This document shows, piece by piece, positions 23,785 to 31,601 of a stretch of DNA of 33,821 bases (position 1 is the stretch's first letter; every line of letters begins with the position of its first letter). The notes beneath the pieces are model-generated. The model searched no databases. It saw nothing but the letters and a program-made list of their open reading frames with translations, and was not told the origin of the DNA. Made by a program: the position numbers and the translations under genes. This DNA is from an uncultured Eggerthella sp. (lineage in GTDB: Bacteria; Actinomycetota; Coriobacteriia; Coriobacteriales; Eggerthellaceae), in the NCBI GenBank assembly GCA_900548955.1, contig URMQ01000005.1, positions 1 to 33,821 of the forward strand. Direction: 5' to 3'.

Positions 23785-23838
23785 AATTAAGCTAAGCAAA
23801 GATTTAGGTTGACTTGATTTAGTCTCTTGGAGAGATCG

Positions 23839-24672
23839 TTAGAGGTTTTCGATCGAGATTGATCGCCAAGTGCCGTATTGTGTGGGCGCATCAATGCTGG
23901 TATAGCCTACACTGCGCGCGTATCGATAAGCGTCTTCGACATTGGCACCGATGCGCGTGTGCAGATGAGCATCTGATCCAACGGTGAGAGGTACTCCTGC
24001 GGCAAAGAATTCGCTCAAAAGTGCTTTGCGGGGATAAAAATCATTGAAGCCTTTAATAAGTCCTGCGGTATTAATTTCTACATGAACGCCACCAGCGCGG
24101 GCTGCTTCTGCCATTTCTTTATAGAGGGGCGTTAGATCAATAGTAGGCACATAACCTTTGGTGCTTAAAAGGCGAGGTAAGTCGGGGTGTGCCATTGAAT
24201 TAAAAAGGCCACTGGTGGCAGCAGCACACCATTCTTTTGCATAGAAGCACCAAAGAGCATTGGTGCCGAGTTCGTCCCAAATTTTGGTTTGTTCATCCCA
24301 ATCGATGGGTTCTTCTTGCAAGAAGTGCACAGATCCTAGCAAGAAGGTAGGGCGGTAGTCTTTTGTACCATCGAAGTCTGCGCGAATGGTGCGAAGATCG
24401 GCCTCACATCCTGGATACCAATCAGCTTCAAGTCCTGAAACAATTTCAAGTGAAGGATACTTGTTTCGCAACTCAGCGACAGACGAAAGATAGCGAGAAA
24501 GTTCGTTTGCTTTGATGGAGTAGTCAATAAAATCTGGCTTTCCCCAGTGGTCAGTGCAGGCAATAGTAGTTATGCCAGCACCAAGAGCAGCTTCCATGTT
24601 TTCTTCAAGAGTGCTAGTTCCATCAGAAAAAACGGTATGAGTATGACAATCTACCAGTTCGATGCTGCTCAT
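23839..24672 (-). CDS. PHP-domain phosphoesterase, histidinol-phosphatase-like
   Basis: The product is 277 residues. The PHP metal motifs are in order: DCHTHTVFSDGTSTLEEN (about 8-25), CTDHWG (about 39-44), SGLEADWYPG, LGSVHFLQ, NSMAHPDL, VEINTAG and TVGSDAHLHTRIG. This matches HisJ/HisK-type histidinol-phosphate phosphatases (HisK is near 270 residues), but many close homologues act on other phosphoesters or are of unknown substrate. There are no other histidine genes in view. The start has AAGGAG 8 bases upstream. It lies 37 bases after the TetR gene on the same strand, probably one operon, so its expression may follow that regulator's signal. Confidence 0.85.
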   Translation of the reverse strand: MSSIELVDCHTHTVFSDGTSTLEENMEAALGAGITTIACTDHWGKPDFIDYSIKANELSRYLSSVAELRNKYPSLEIVSGLEADWYPGCEADLRTIRADFDGTKDYRPTFLLGSVHFLQEEPIDWDEQTKIWDELGTNALWCFYAKEWCAAATSGLFNSMAHPDLPRLLSTKGYVPTIDLTPLYKEMAEAARAGGVHVEINTAGLIKGFNDFYPRKALLSEFFAAGVPLTVGSDAHLHTRIGANVEDAYRYARSVGYTSIDAPTQYGTWRSISIENL

Positions 24673-24709
24673 AAGGGTGCTCCTTGCTATTAATTATTTC
24701 TGTTGAAAA

Positions 24710-25354
24710 TTATTTCCGTTGATACCAGGCAACGCACATAGAAATGAAGTCGCGCATTTCCGCTTTGAAGTCGAGTTCTGGTCTTTCTATCTGCAGCTGT
24801 TTTAGAGCTTCGTGAACAAGAGGATTATTTTGGCACCAGCCGCATAAGCCAACACCTTGGTAATAAATAGTGGTAATGAATTTTTCTATGTGTTCTTCTT
24901 TGATTTCTAGGATTGAAACTAATTGGGGAGTAAGTTTATTGACTCCCTCGTAGTACACACGCTTAAAATCGGCTAGTTTTTCGACGCTTACATTGGTTTC
25001 TACAATGCTGTTTAGAATGTCTCCATAACGGAAATAATCTCGATGAGCATTAGCGATACCTGCCCATACTTCAGTAGCTACGTCCGCGCTAAAGCCGCAG
25101 CCTTCAGGCAGAGCAGCGGAGAGAGCATCTGCATAGGCTTGGAATTTTTCTGCCATGATAGAAAGAAAGATTTCTTCCTTTGTAGTTACGTATTTGTACA
25201 AGTTGGCGCGAGACCAGCCTAAGTCATTTGCGATAGTGGTAAGGGTAATTTCGTGATAGGGATGCTGTGAGAACTGCTGTTCTGCTACCTGCTTAATTTC
25301 TTCAAGACGTTGCGCTTTTTGTTCGCTGCTGCGAGCGCGGATGAATTCGGACAT
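24710..25354 (-). CDS. TetR-family transcriptional regulator
   Basis: The product is 214 residues. The N-terminal helix-turn-helix is at about 15-60: ILxxA-type start (EEIKQVAEQQFSQHPYHEIT), then LTTIANDLGWSRANLYKYVT and KEEIFLSIM, the family signature. The C-terminal ligand domain is helical, with a Trp/Cys-rich GLCGWCQNNP. A likely operator, an inverted repeat at 25372-25396, lies 17 bases upstream of its start, in the space shared with the divergent membrane-protein gene. It is probably autoregulated, and it precedes the PHP gene. The effector cannot be told. Confidence 0.92.
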   Translation of the reverse strand: MSEFIRARSSEQKAQRLEEIKQVAEQQFSQHPYHEITLTTIANDLGWSRANLYKYVTTKEEIFLSIMAEKFQAYADALSAALPEGCGFSADVATEVWAGIANAHRDYFRYGDILNSIVETNVSVEKLADFKRVYYEGVNKLTPQLVSILEIKEEHIEKFITTIYYQGVGLCGWCQNNPLVHEALKQLQIERPELDFKAEMRDFISMCVAWYQRK

Positions 25355-25371
25355 TGTTACTTCAACCCTTA

Positions 25372-25396
25372 CAAAACATTGGAAATACCAGTTTTG
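25372..25396. promoter_or_regulatory. candidate TetR operator
   Basis: Inverted repeat CAAAAC-at-TGG / CCA-GTTTTG with centre AAATA (25372-25396). Length and position, just before tetR, fit a TetR-type operator. Only the symmetry is seen; binding is inferred. The rest of the 305-base gap holds a promoter for the divergent gene and a tandem GATTTAC pair near 25561-25574. Confidence 0.5.
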
Positions 25397-25604
25397 TTTT
25401 CACTCTATCACAGACGTCGCTGTCTCGCTAACTACTTGTTTAACAACAGTAAGATAAGTTAAGTCTTAGTAAAGGACGATGTGTCGTTTATTGTAAATTC
25501 ATCATGTCGCGTCCTATTCTGTCAAAGCGTATAACCCGAGGATTGCTTTGGCGTATATGCGATTTACGATTTACGGACTCCTCGTTGATTATCGAGTGAA
25601 GCCC

Positions 25605-25633
25605 TTGAACGCCTCTCGAATTGCGCTTATAAA
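25605..25633 (+). promoter_or_regulatory. sigma-70-type promoter of the YczE-like gene
   Basis: -35 TTGAAC (25605-25610), 17-base spacer, -10 TATAAA (25628-25633). The start codon at 25660 leaves a leader of about 20 bases that includes GAGAGG. Confidence 0.75.
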
Positions 25634-25659
25634 ATAGTGCGAGATTTGAGAGGTTAATT

Positions 25660-26391
25660 TTGACAGTAAAGAAGATCCGTAGAAGCACAAAAGAAGAACT
25701 ACTGCATTCGGAAGATGCAAAGGTAAACATTTTACCTCTGCGTTTTACTATTTATGTAATCGGTGCTTTATTTCTTGCTTTCGGCGTTGTGTTGAATACC
25801 CGTTGCAACATGGGTGTTTCTACGGTAAATTGCATCCCTTTTGTTTTCAGCGAGGCATCAGGAATTACTCTTGGTCAAGGATGTATGCTGCTCTACATCG
25901 TTGACGTTATTATTCAGATCATAGTTTTTCGTAAGTTAACCCTGCGCATAGCGCTGCAAATTCCTTTTTCTTTTGTAATGGGTTTATTGGTAGATATGTT
26001 CGACTATTGCATATCGTCAGGTATTTTGTGGTTTTTCCAAAACCCGGACATGCTGATGGGAAGTGTAATGCTTATTCTTGGCATTCTGTTTACGGGTGTG
26101 GGTGTAAGCATGGTAATGAGCATGAATTTTGTACCAAATCCTCCTGATGGGTTTACCCAGGCGCTTTGTAAAATTACGGGATTGCCTTTTGGGCGAGGCA
26201 AATGGCTCAACGATGCACTTCGTTTAATTATTGCTATAGCTTTGGCACTCATTATGTTGGGTCATATTATTGGCGTGGGTATTGGCACGGTTTTGTGCGT
26301 GTTTACTATTGGCAATATCTGCCAATTTATGGACGACCATGTAGGCTTTCTGTATCGCAAAGTATACAACCCGCTAGGTATCGTGGATTAG
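25660..26391 (+). CDS. YczE-like integral membrane protein
   Basis: The product is 243 residues with about five to six hydrophobic segments and a charged N-terminus of about 25 residues. It resembles the YczE/YitT-like group of small membrane proteins: FTIYVIGALFLAFGVVLNTR, MGVSTVNCIPFVFSE, then FVMGLLVDMFDY, GVGVSMVMSMNFVPNPPDGF and a C-terminal GIGTVLCVFTIGNIC. Function is unknown for the family, though a transport role is presumed. Start is a TTG, with GAGAGG 6 bases upstream and a good promoter 27 bases before; no ATG lies close. Divergent from tetR, which may control it. Confidence 0.8.
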   Translation: MTVKKIRRSTKEELLHSEDAKVNILPLRFTIYVIGALFLAFGVVLNTRCNMGVSTVNCIPFVFSEASGITLGQGCMLLYIVDVIIQIIVFRKLTLRIALQIPFSFVMGLLVDMFDYCISSGILWFFQNPDMLMGSVMLILGILFTGVGVSMVMSMNFVPNPPDGFTQALCKITGLPFGRGKWLNDALRLIIAIALALIMLGHIIGVGIGTVLCVFTIGNICQFMDDHVGFLYRKVYNPLGIVD

Positions 26392-26454
26392 TCAGGCGCA
26401 GTATACAAAGCGCAGCGCTTTAGACGGCAATTGCGGTGCGCTCCTGTTTGGCTT
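26392..26454. other. short convergent gap with a palindrome
   Basis: Between the membrane-protein stop and the unknown gene there is a perfect AAAGCGC / GCGCTTT palindrome with a one-base centre (26407-26421). No U-run follows, so it is only a weak terminator candidate. Confidence 0.3.
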
Positions 26455-26859
26455 CTATTCGGCATTAAACTTTTTGCGCTTAGTAATTTTCCCTGACTTG
26501 TAGTCCTCTTCGAGCTTTTTGTTGGCATCGCGAATTGCTTGTTTAAGCGCGCGATCGGTAAGTTCCTCTACTGAAGAACGAATAAAAACGTTGCTGGCAA
26601 CGAAGCGATCAGTGGGGACGTTGGGTGTTTCTTGAACTTTTCCTCCCTGACTCGTTTCATGTTCTGCTTCGCGTGCAGCTTTTCGTTTGGCGGCGTGCTC
26701 TTCTTCAATTTCGCGGGCGAACTGATCCATCTTTTCTTCGGCAGTGCTTTTAATGCCAAAAAGTGTTCGACCGCTAGAAAACATAGGGCGCTCTTTACCT
26801 GTTGCCTCCATGGAGAGCAACTGAGAAATGCGCTGCCATCTTCTGTCGAAATCGTTCAT
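26455..26859 (-). CDS. conserved-looking small hydrophilic protein of unknown function
   Basis: I do not recognise this gene. From ATG (complement of 26857-26859) it encodes 134 residues; a TTG two codons upstream is possible. No good ribosome binding site is visible. The protein is soluble and highly charged: an N-terminal MNDFDRRWQRISQLLSMEA, a likely helical segment rich in Glu, Lys and Ala (about 45-70), a Ser/Val-rich middle, and a basic end (YKSGKITKRKKFNAE). The coding pattern and its tight position, 27 bases downstream of the sdhB stop on the same strand, support a real gene, possibly cotranscribed with the respiratory operon. Confidence 0.6.
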   Translation of the reverse strand: MNDFDRRWQRISQLLSMEATGKERPMFSSGRTLFGIKSTAEEKMDQFAREIEEEHAAKRKAAREAEHETSQGGKVQETPNVPTDRFVASNVFIRSSVEELTDRALKQAIRDANKKLEEDYKSGKITKRKKFNAE

Positions 26860-26886
26860 GGGCAAATGGTAGCACGAGGTAAAGTT

Positions 26887-27681
26887 TTAGTCCTCAAATC
26901 CTCCAAAAGCGTTCTTTAAGCTTTGTTTGAAAGTTTCGCGATTCATATGAGCAATTGAAGTAGTGAGAGGAATATCTTTCGGACATACGCGAACACAGTT
27001 TTGCGCATTTCCGCACGAAGTTATTCCGTCAGGACCCATGATAGCCGAAAGTCGCACTTCTTTATGCATGGCGCCTGTAGGATGCGCATTGAAGAGACGA
27101 ACTTGAGAAATTGCATGAGGACCCATGAAGTCGTTGCGCGAATTGCAGTTAGGGCATGCTTCGTAACAGCATCCGCAGGTCATGCATTTCGAAAGCTCAT
27201 AAGCCCAGCGACGTTTACGCTCTGACATGCGAGGGCCTGGTCCTAAATCGAAAGGTCCGTCAATATCGATCCAGCCATGTATGCGCTTGAGCGCGTCAAA
27301 AAGCTTCGTTCGATCAACTTTTAAATCACGCACAAGGGGGAATTTGGAGAGTGGTTCAAGTTTGATTGGCTGTTTTAGGCTATCCACTAATGCAGAGCAA
27401 GCCTGACGGGGAACCCCGTTAATTATCATCGAGCACGCGCCGCAAACTTCTTCAAGGCATACGCTTTCCCAAACCACAGGAGTAGTTGGTTTTCCCTGCG
27501 CGGTAATGGGGTGCTTGCGAATTTCCATCAAGCAAGAAACCACATTCATGCGAGGGCGATAGGGGATTTCAAACTCTTCGGTATAAGGTTTGGCATCAGG
27601 ACCATCTTGGCGCTTGATTGTGAGGCGAATTGTTTTTTGCGCAGTGGTTTCATTTCGTGTCTGTGTATCTTGGGAAGCCAT
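26887..27681 (-). CDS. sdhB: succinate dehydrogenase/fumarate reductase iron-sulfur subunit
   Basis: The product is 264 residues. The plant-type ferredoxin domain has CLEEVCGACSMIINGVPRQAC for the [2Fe-2S] cluster (about 70-95). The C-terminal domain has CMTCGCCYEACPN and CGNAQNCVRVCPKDIP for the [3Fe-4S] and [4Fe-4S] clusters. The subunit carries electrons between the flavoprotein and the membrane cytochrome b, on the inner face of the cytoplasmic membrane. It starts one base after the sdhA stop, so translation is coupled. In an anaerobe the complex more likely works as a menaquinol:fumarate reductase; direction cannot be decided from sequence. Confidence 0.93.
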   Translation of the reverse strand: MASQDTQTRNETTAQKTIRLTIKRQDGPDAKPYTEEFEIPYRPRMNVVSCLMEIRKHPITAQGKPTTPVVWESVCLEEVCGACSMIINGVPRQACSALVDSLKQPIKLEPLSKFPLVRDLKVDRTKLFDALKRIHGWIDIDGPFDLGPGPRMSERKRRWAYELSKCMTCGCCYEACPNCNSRNDFMGPHAISQVRLFNAHPTGAMHKEVRLSAIMGPDGITSCGNAQNCVRVCPKDIPLTTSIAHMNRETFKQSLKNAFGGFED

Positions 27682-27682
27682 G

Positions 27683-29455
27683 TTATGCCTCCTTCTTTGC
27701 GTGTGTGTAGTCTCGCTTACGTGGCTTTATCAGCGAAATGTCAACTTCTTCATAACTCAGATCAGGAGCGTCGGTACTTGCGTTGTAGGAAGCAAGAGTA
27801 GTCTTGAGCCACTCGGTATCGTTGCGATCGGGGAATTCTGGCTTGTAATGCGAACCGCGACTTTCATTGCGGTTGAGCGCACCCTTGGTAATTACTTTCG
27901 CCAGGTCAATCATGCCGCCAAGTTGACGAACGAAAGGTACGGTAGTATTGCTCCAGGTTGCTTTGTCTTGAACACCGATGCGTTTATAGCGCTCAGAAAT
28001 TTCCTCAAGCTTCTCTAGCGTTTGCTTAAGGTTTTTGTTGTGACGAACTACGGTTACGTTCTTTGTCATAAGTTCGCCCATTTCTTCGTGAAGCACATAG
28101 GGATTTTCGCTGCCATCGAGCTGTAAGAGACGCTCGTATTCGGCGGCATCTTGACTAACTGCTGCGTCATAGACCTGTGATGAAGAGGCAGCGCCTCCCT
28201 TAGACGATCCATCTTCGGCAAGCCCTAAAACATAGTGCGCAGCAGAAGGCCCTGCGACCGATCCTGCATATACCGCGGAAAGCAAAGAATTTGCTCCAAG
28301 GCGGTTGGCGCCGTGTTGGGAGAAATCACATTCGCCAGCAGCAAATAGACCAGGGATGGAGGTGTGCTGGTTGATGTCTACCCAAAGGCCACCCATGGAA
28401 TAGTGAACGCTTGGCGCTACACGCATGGGAACTTTGCGAGGGTCATCGCCTACGAATTTTTCGTAAATATCTAAGATGCCGCCTAGTTTTACATCAAGCA
28501 GTTCTGGCTTAATGTGCGACACATCCAGATACACTACATTTTTTCCGTCTATACCTAAATGTTGGTTTACGCATACGTCAAATATTTCTCGTGCGGCAAT
28601 ATCGCGGGGAACCAAATTGCCATAAGCGGGATATTTTTCTTCTAGGAAGTACCAGGGTTTTCCGTCTTTATAAGTCCAGACGCGACCGCCTTCGCCACGG
28701 GCTGATTCACTGATAAGGCGGTTTTTGTCTTCGCCAGGAATAGCTGTGGGATGGATTTGGACGAATTCGCCGTTGGCGTAAAGAGCGCCTTGTTTGTAAA
28801 CGCGTGCAGCTGCATAGCCTGTGTTGATAGTGGAATTGGTTGATTTGCCAAATACTGCACCGCAGCCGCCCGTTGCAATAATTACGGCATCAGCAGGGAA
28901 GGCCTTGATTTCCATGGAAGCTAGATTTTGAGCAGTAATGCCGCAGCAAACTCCATCGTTAAGAGTGGCAGAAACAAATTCCCAACCCTCATAAACGCGC
29001 ACCTTGCCTTCAACTTCTTGAGCGCGTACCTGTTCGTCTAAGGCATAAAGAAGCTGCTGGCCTGTGGTTGCGCCTGCAAAAGCAGTGCGTCGTTTTTGTG
29101 TTCCGCCAAAACGACGCAAATCTAGAAGCCCTTCAGATGTGCGGTTGAACATAACCCCCATACGATCAAACATATGCACAATACGCGGAGCGGCTTCAAC
29201 CATGCCTCGTACTTGATGCTGGTTTGCTAAAAAGTCGCCACCATATATGGTGTCGTCAAAATGTTCGTCGATCGAATCGCCTTCGCCTTTGGTGTCAAGA
29301 GCAGCGTTTATTCCGCCTTGGGCGCAGGCGGAATGGGATCGTTTAACAGGGACGAGTGAAAACAGGTCGACGTTTAAGCCTGCCTCTACAATCTTTAGGG
29401 TTGCCATTAACCCTGCAAGCCCACCGCCAACTACTGCTATAGTTCCTTTACTCAT
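27683..29455 (-). CDS. sdhA: succinate dehydrogenase/fumarate reductase flavoprotein subunit
   Basis: The product is 590 residues. An FAD-binding VVGGGLAGLMATLKI starts at residue 8. The motif SHSACAQGGINAALDT includes the His expected to carry covalent FAD, and GDSIDEHFDDTIYGGDFL follows. Further conserved blocks: IATGGCGAVFGKSTNS, FVQIHPTAIPG, SESARGEGGRVW, and VHYSMGGLWVDINQHTSIPGLFAAGEC with HGANRLGANSLLSAV. It catalyses the succinate/fumarate interconversion. The start has GAGAGGAA about 6 bases upstream. The gene order C-A-B and a one-polypeptide cytochrome b match the Bacillus subtilis Sdh and Wolinella Frd type of complex. Confidence 0.95.
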   Translation of the reverse strand: MSKGTIAVVGGGLAGLMATLKIVEAGLNVDLFSLVPVKRSHSACAQGGINAALDTKGEGDSIDEHFDDTIYGGDFLANQHQVRGMVEAAPRIVHMFDRMGVMFNRTSEGLLDLRRFGGTQKRRTAFAGATTGQQLLYALDEQVRAQEVEGKVRVYEGWEFVSATLNDGVCCGITAQNLASMEIKAFPADAVIIATGGCGAVFGKSTNSTINTGYAAARVYKQGALYANGEFVQIHPTAIPGEDKNRLISESARGEGGRVWTYKDGKPWYFLEEKYPAYGNLVPRDIAAREIFDVCVNQHLGIDGKNVVYLDVSHIKPELLDVKLGGILDIYEKFVGDDPRKVPMRVAPSVHYSMGGLWVDINQHTSIPGLFAAGECDFSQHGANRLGANSLLSAVYAGSVAGPSAAHYVLGLAEDGSSKGGAASSSQVYDAAVSQDAAEYERLLQLDGSENPYVLHEEMGELMTKNVTVVRHNKNLKQTLEKLEEISERYKRIGVQDKATWSNTTVPFVRQLGGMIDLAKVITKGALNRNESRGSHYKPEFPDRNDTEWLKTTLASYNASTDAPDLSYEEVDISLIKPRKRDYTHAKKEA

Positions 29456-29575
29456 CTGGATTCCTCTCGAAATGTATCGTTGCTGTTATTTGCTGCAACG
29501 GATATTTGCTTTGAAATGTTTAATGTCGTGCTTTGTTGTTTATTTCTTTCAATAGAAAAGTACGGCAGGAAATGA

Positions 29576-30205
29576 CTAGCAAACGAAAGCGAATAGTGCC
29601 TTCATACTAAAAGCAGCAAATACAAAGAACAGCGCTATAAGGATGTATTCAGAAATTTGCTGCGACTTAGGAGTTAAGGTAATTCCCCAGGTAATAAGAA
29701 AGGTCCAAAGACCATTTACGAAGTGGTAAACGCAGCAAAGAAGTCCTATAGCAAATACCACGAGTCCAATAGGGTTATCTACAATGCCTGCAACCATGGC
29801 AAAACTGGGATCTACTCCCGTAAGTTCAACTTGTAGTTTGGTGCCGTAAATATGCCAAGCAACAAACAGAAAGGCAATAATACCGGTAACGCGTTGAAAA
29901 ACATAGCGCCAGTTACGGAAGTAGGTATATTGTCCGACGGTAACACTTGAGGTGAATGCTAAATAAACTCCGTAAATCGCATGGAAAAGTAATGGCAAAA
30001 AGATAATGAATGTTTCCAGCACTATTTTGTAGGGCATGTGCGCCATAAATGACCCCATGGTGTCATAAGGTGCGCTACCCCAGTTAGCAGAGTAGTTCAC
30101 TAGCATGTGGAAACAAAGAAAGATTCCTAGCGGGAATACTCCTGCGAAAGAATGCAGTTTGCGGATAAAAGGCGTGTAGTTTTGTTTGGTGGATTCTTGT
30201 TCCAT
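29576..30205 (-). CDS. sdhC: succinate dehydrogenase/fumarate reductase cytochrome b subunit
   Basis: The product is 209 residues from MEQESTKQNYT (complement of 30203-30205), with GAGG 6 bases upstream; a longer frame exists but does not fit the family (B. subtilis SdhC is 202). There are five hydrophobic helices. Candidate haem-ligand His occur in RKLHSFAG, FLCFHMLVNY, LLFHAIYG, FVAWHIYG and CVYHFVNGLW, consistent with a di-haem type b558 protein that anchors the complex and exchanges electrons with menaquinone. It is the first gene of the operon; sdhA begins 120 bases after its stop. Upstream lie palindromic repeats that may be an operator. Confidence 0.92.
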   Translation of the reverse strand: MEQESTKQNYTPFIRKLHSFAGVFPLGIFLCFHMLVNYSANWGSAPYDTMGSFMAHMPYKIVLETFIIFLPLLFHAIYGVYLAFTSSVTVGQYTYFRNWRYVFQRVTGIIAFLFVAWHIYGTKLQVELTGVDPSFAMVAGIVDNPIGLVVFAIGLLCCVYHFVNGLWTFLITWGITLTPKSQQISEYILIALFFVFAAFSMKALFAFVC

Positions 30206-30534
30206 GATCCCCCTCAATCTGTCGTTCCCCAACGACATAGATATCGCTTTGCAGATATCTGCAGATATCGTTTGTTCAACAAATCACGAATATCTGTTTA
30301 GTAATGTGATTATGAAAGCGATGAAAATACCCTCTGTACAGGCATTATACCTGAAAATATGCAGGAATGCGCTTTTGAGTTTACAGAGGCAATCAATTAA
30401 TGTTCGCAATTACCCAAACAAGAGCGTAATGGTGAAGAACTGATGGTAACCAAGCTATAAATTAGTTGTATTCTATATCGAACACCGATGAAATATCCAT
30501 ACGAGAGATTTTGATATAGAGGGGTGCTGTTCGA
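30206..30534. promoter_or_regulatory. sdhC/patatin divergent region with palindromic cluster
   Basis: 329 bases without a gene. Near sdhC, a cluster of GATATC sites includes the perfect 16-base palindrome GATATCTGCAGATATC (30254-30269) overlapping GCAGATATCTGC (30251-30262); a further AGATATC lies at 30239-30245 and AATATCTG at 30289-30296. These are probable operator or nucleoid-protein sites for the sdh operon. No clean promoter could be assigned. Confidence 0.5.
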
Positions 30535-31434
30535 ATGGAAAAAGCGAATCGCCACGTTTTCGATACCGTACTAATGTTTGAAGGCGGAGGTATGCGCGCA
30601 AGCTATACGTCTGCAATGGCATCGCTTTTGATGGAGCAGGGAATTACGTTTGATTACGTATGTGGCATTTCTGCGGGTGCTAGCAATACGGTGAATTTCT
30701 TGTCGGGAGATATTCAGCGAACTCGTAATAGTTTTGTCGATTTAGTAATGGAACCTGAATTTGGTGGCCTTTCCAGTTTTCTTCATGGGAAAGGAATCTT
30801 TTCTGCTGAGTGGATTTATGAAAAAACGGGCCTGCCAGGCGGAGTATTGCCGTTTAATTTTAAAGCATTTTGGAACAATCCCACGCCTTGCGCTATTCAG
30901 GCATTTGATCGCGATACGGGCGAAACCGTTGTTTGGCACAAAGAAGATATGGCAACCTTGCAGGATTTAATGGTTCGCGTTCGTGCAAGCAGCACTTTGC
31001 CGTTTGTTATGCCTGCGGTTCATATAGGTGATCATGTTTATTATGACGGTGGTTTAGGTGATGGCGCTGGTATCCCGCTGGACTTGGCACTTAAATCGGG
31101 ATGCTCTCGAATTTTCGCAGTCCTGACGCGCCCAAAGGGCTTCCGTAAGCCTACACCCGATATTGGACGCAGCGCGCGCATGATTGCAAATAGCTACCGC
31201 AAATATCCCTATGTGCGTGAAGCACTGTTAACGCGCAATGAGCGCTATAACGCAGAGCTTGAAAAGCTAGAACAGCTTGCCGCGGAAGGAAAAGCGTATA
31301 TTGTGTATTCGGACAAAATGGCAGTTGATAATAATACGACTGATTTAAAGAAACTTCGTGCAAGCTATTTTGATGGATACAATCAGGCGCAAAAAGAATT
31401 CCCGCAGTGGCTGGAATGGTTGGGTATTGAATAA
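30535..31434 (+). CDS. patatin-like phospholipase
   Basis: The product is 299 residues. The oxyanion-hole motif FEGGGMRASYT (about 15-25), the nucleophile GISAG (Ser46) and the DGG of the catalytic dyad (Asp about 171 in YYDGGLGDG) are all in place. This is the bacterial patatin family (relatives RssA, YjjU); the C-terminal part with repeated YN/KEF motifs matches the accessory domain of the YjjU-like group. The likely activity is acyl hydrolysis of phospholipids or other lipids in the cytoplasm or at the membrane. No signal peptide. The start ATG has AGGGG about 11 bases upstream. Single gene with its own terminator. Confidence 0.92.
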   Translation: MEKANRHVFDTVLMFEGGGMRASYTSAMASLLMEQGITFDYVCGISAGASNTVNFLSGDIQRTRNSFVDLVMEPEFGGLSSFLHGKGIFSAEWIYEKTGLPGGVLPFNFKAFWNNPTPCAIQAFDRDTGETVVWHKEDMATLQDLMVRVRASSTLPFVMPAVHIGDHVYYDGGLGDGAGIPLDLALKSGCSRIFAVLTRPKGFRKPTPDIGRSARMIANSYRKYPYVREALLTRNERYNAELEKLEQLAAEGKAYIVYSDKMAVDNNTTDLKKLRASYFDGYNQAQKEFPQWLEWLGIE

Positions 31435-31479
31435 GAACTGTTGAAGCAGGTCTGTTTTTAAGAGAGCGGCAATAAGCCA

Positions 31480-31508
31480 AGAGAGCGGCAATCGGCCGCT
31501 CTCTTTTT
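31480..31508 (+). terminator. terminator after the patatin gene
   Basis: Stem AGAGAGCGGC / GCCGCTCTCT (31480-31489, 31495-31504, loop AATCG), followed by a T-run. A second copy of the left arm (31461-31470) could pair with the same right arm, giving two alternative stems. Confidence 0.85.
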
Positions 31509-31601
31509 ATGATTGGAATGGAATTTGGCATAGAGCTTGGAATTATTTAAGCAAGAAGAGGAACTGGAAGAGGGCCTGCTTATACGGGAAAGTGGGTCAC
31601 C

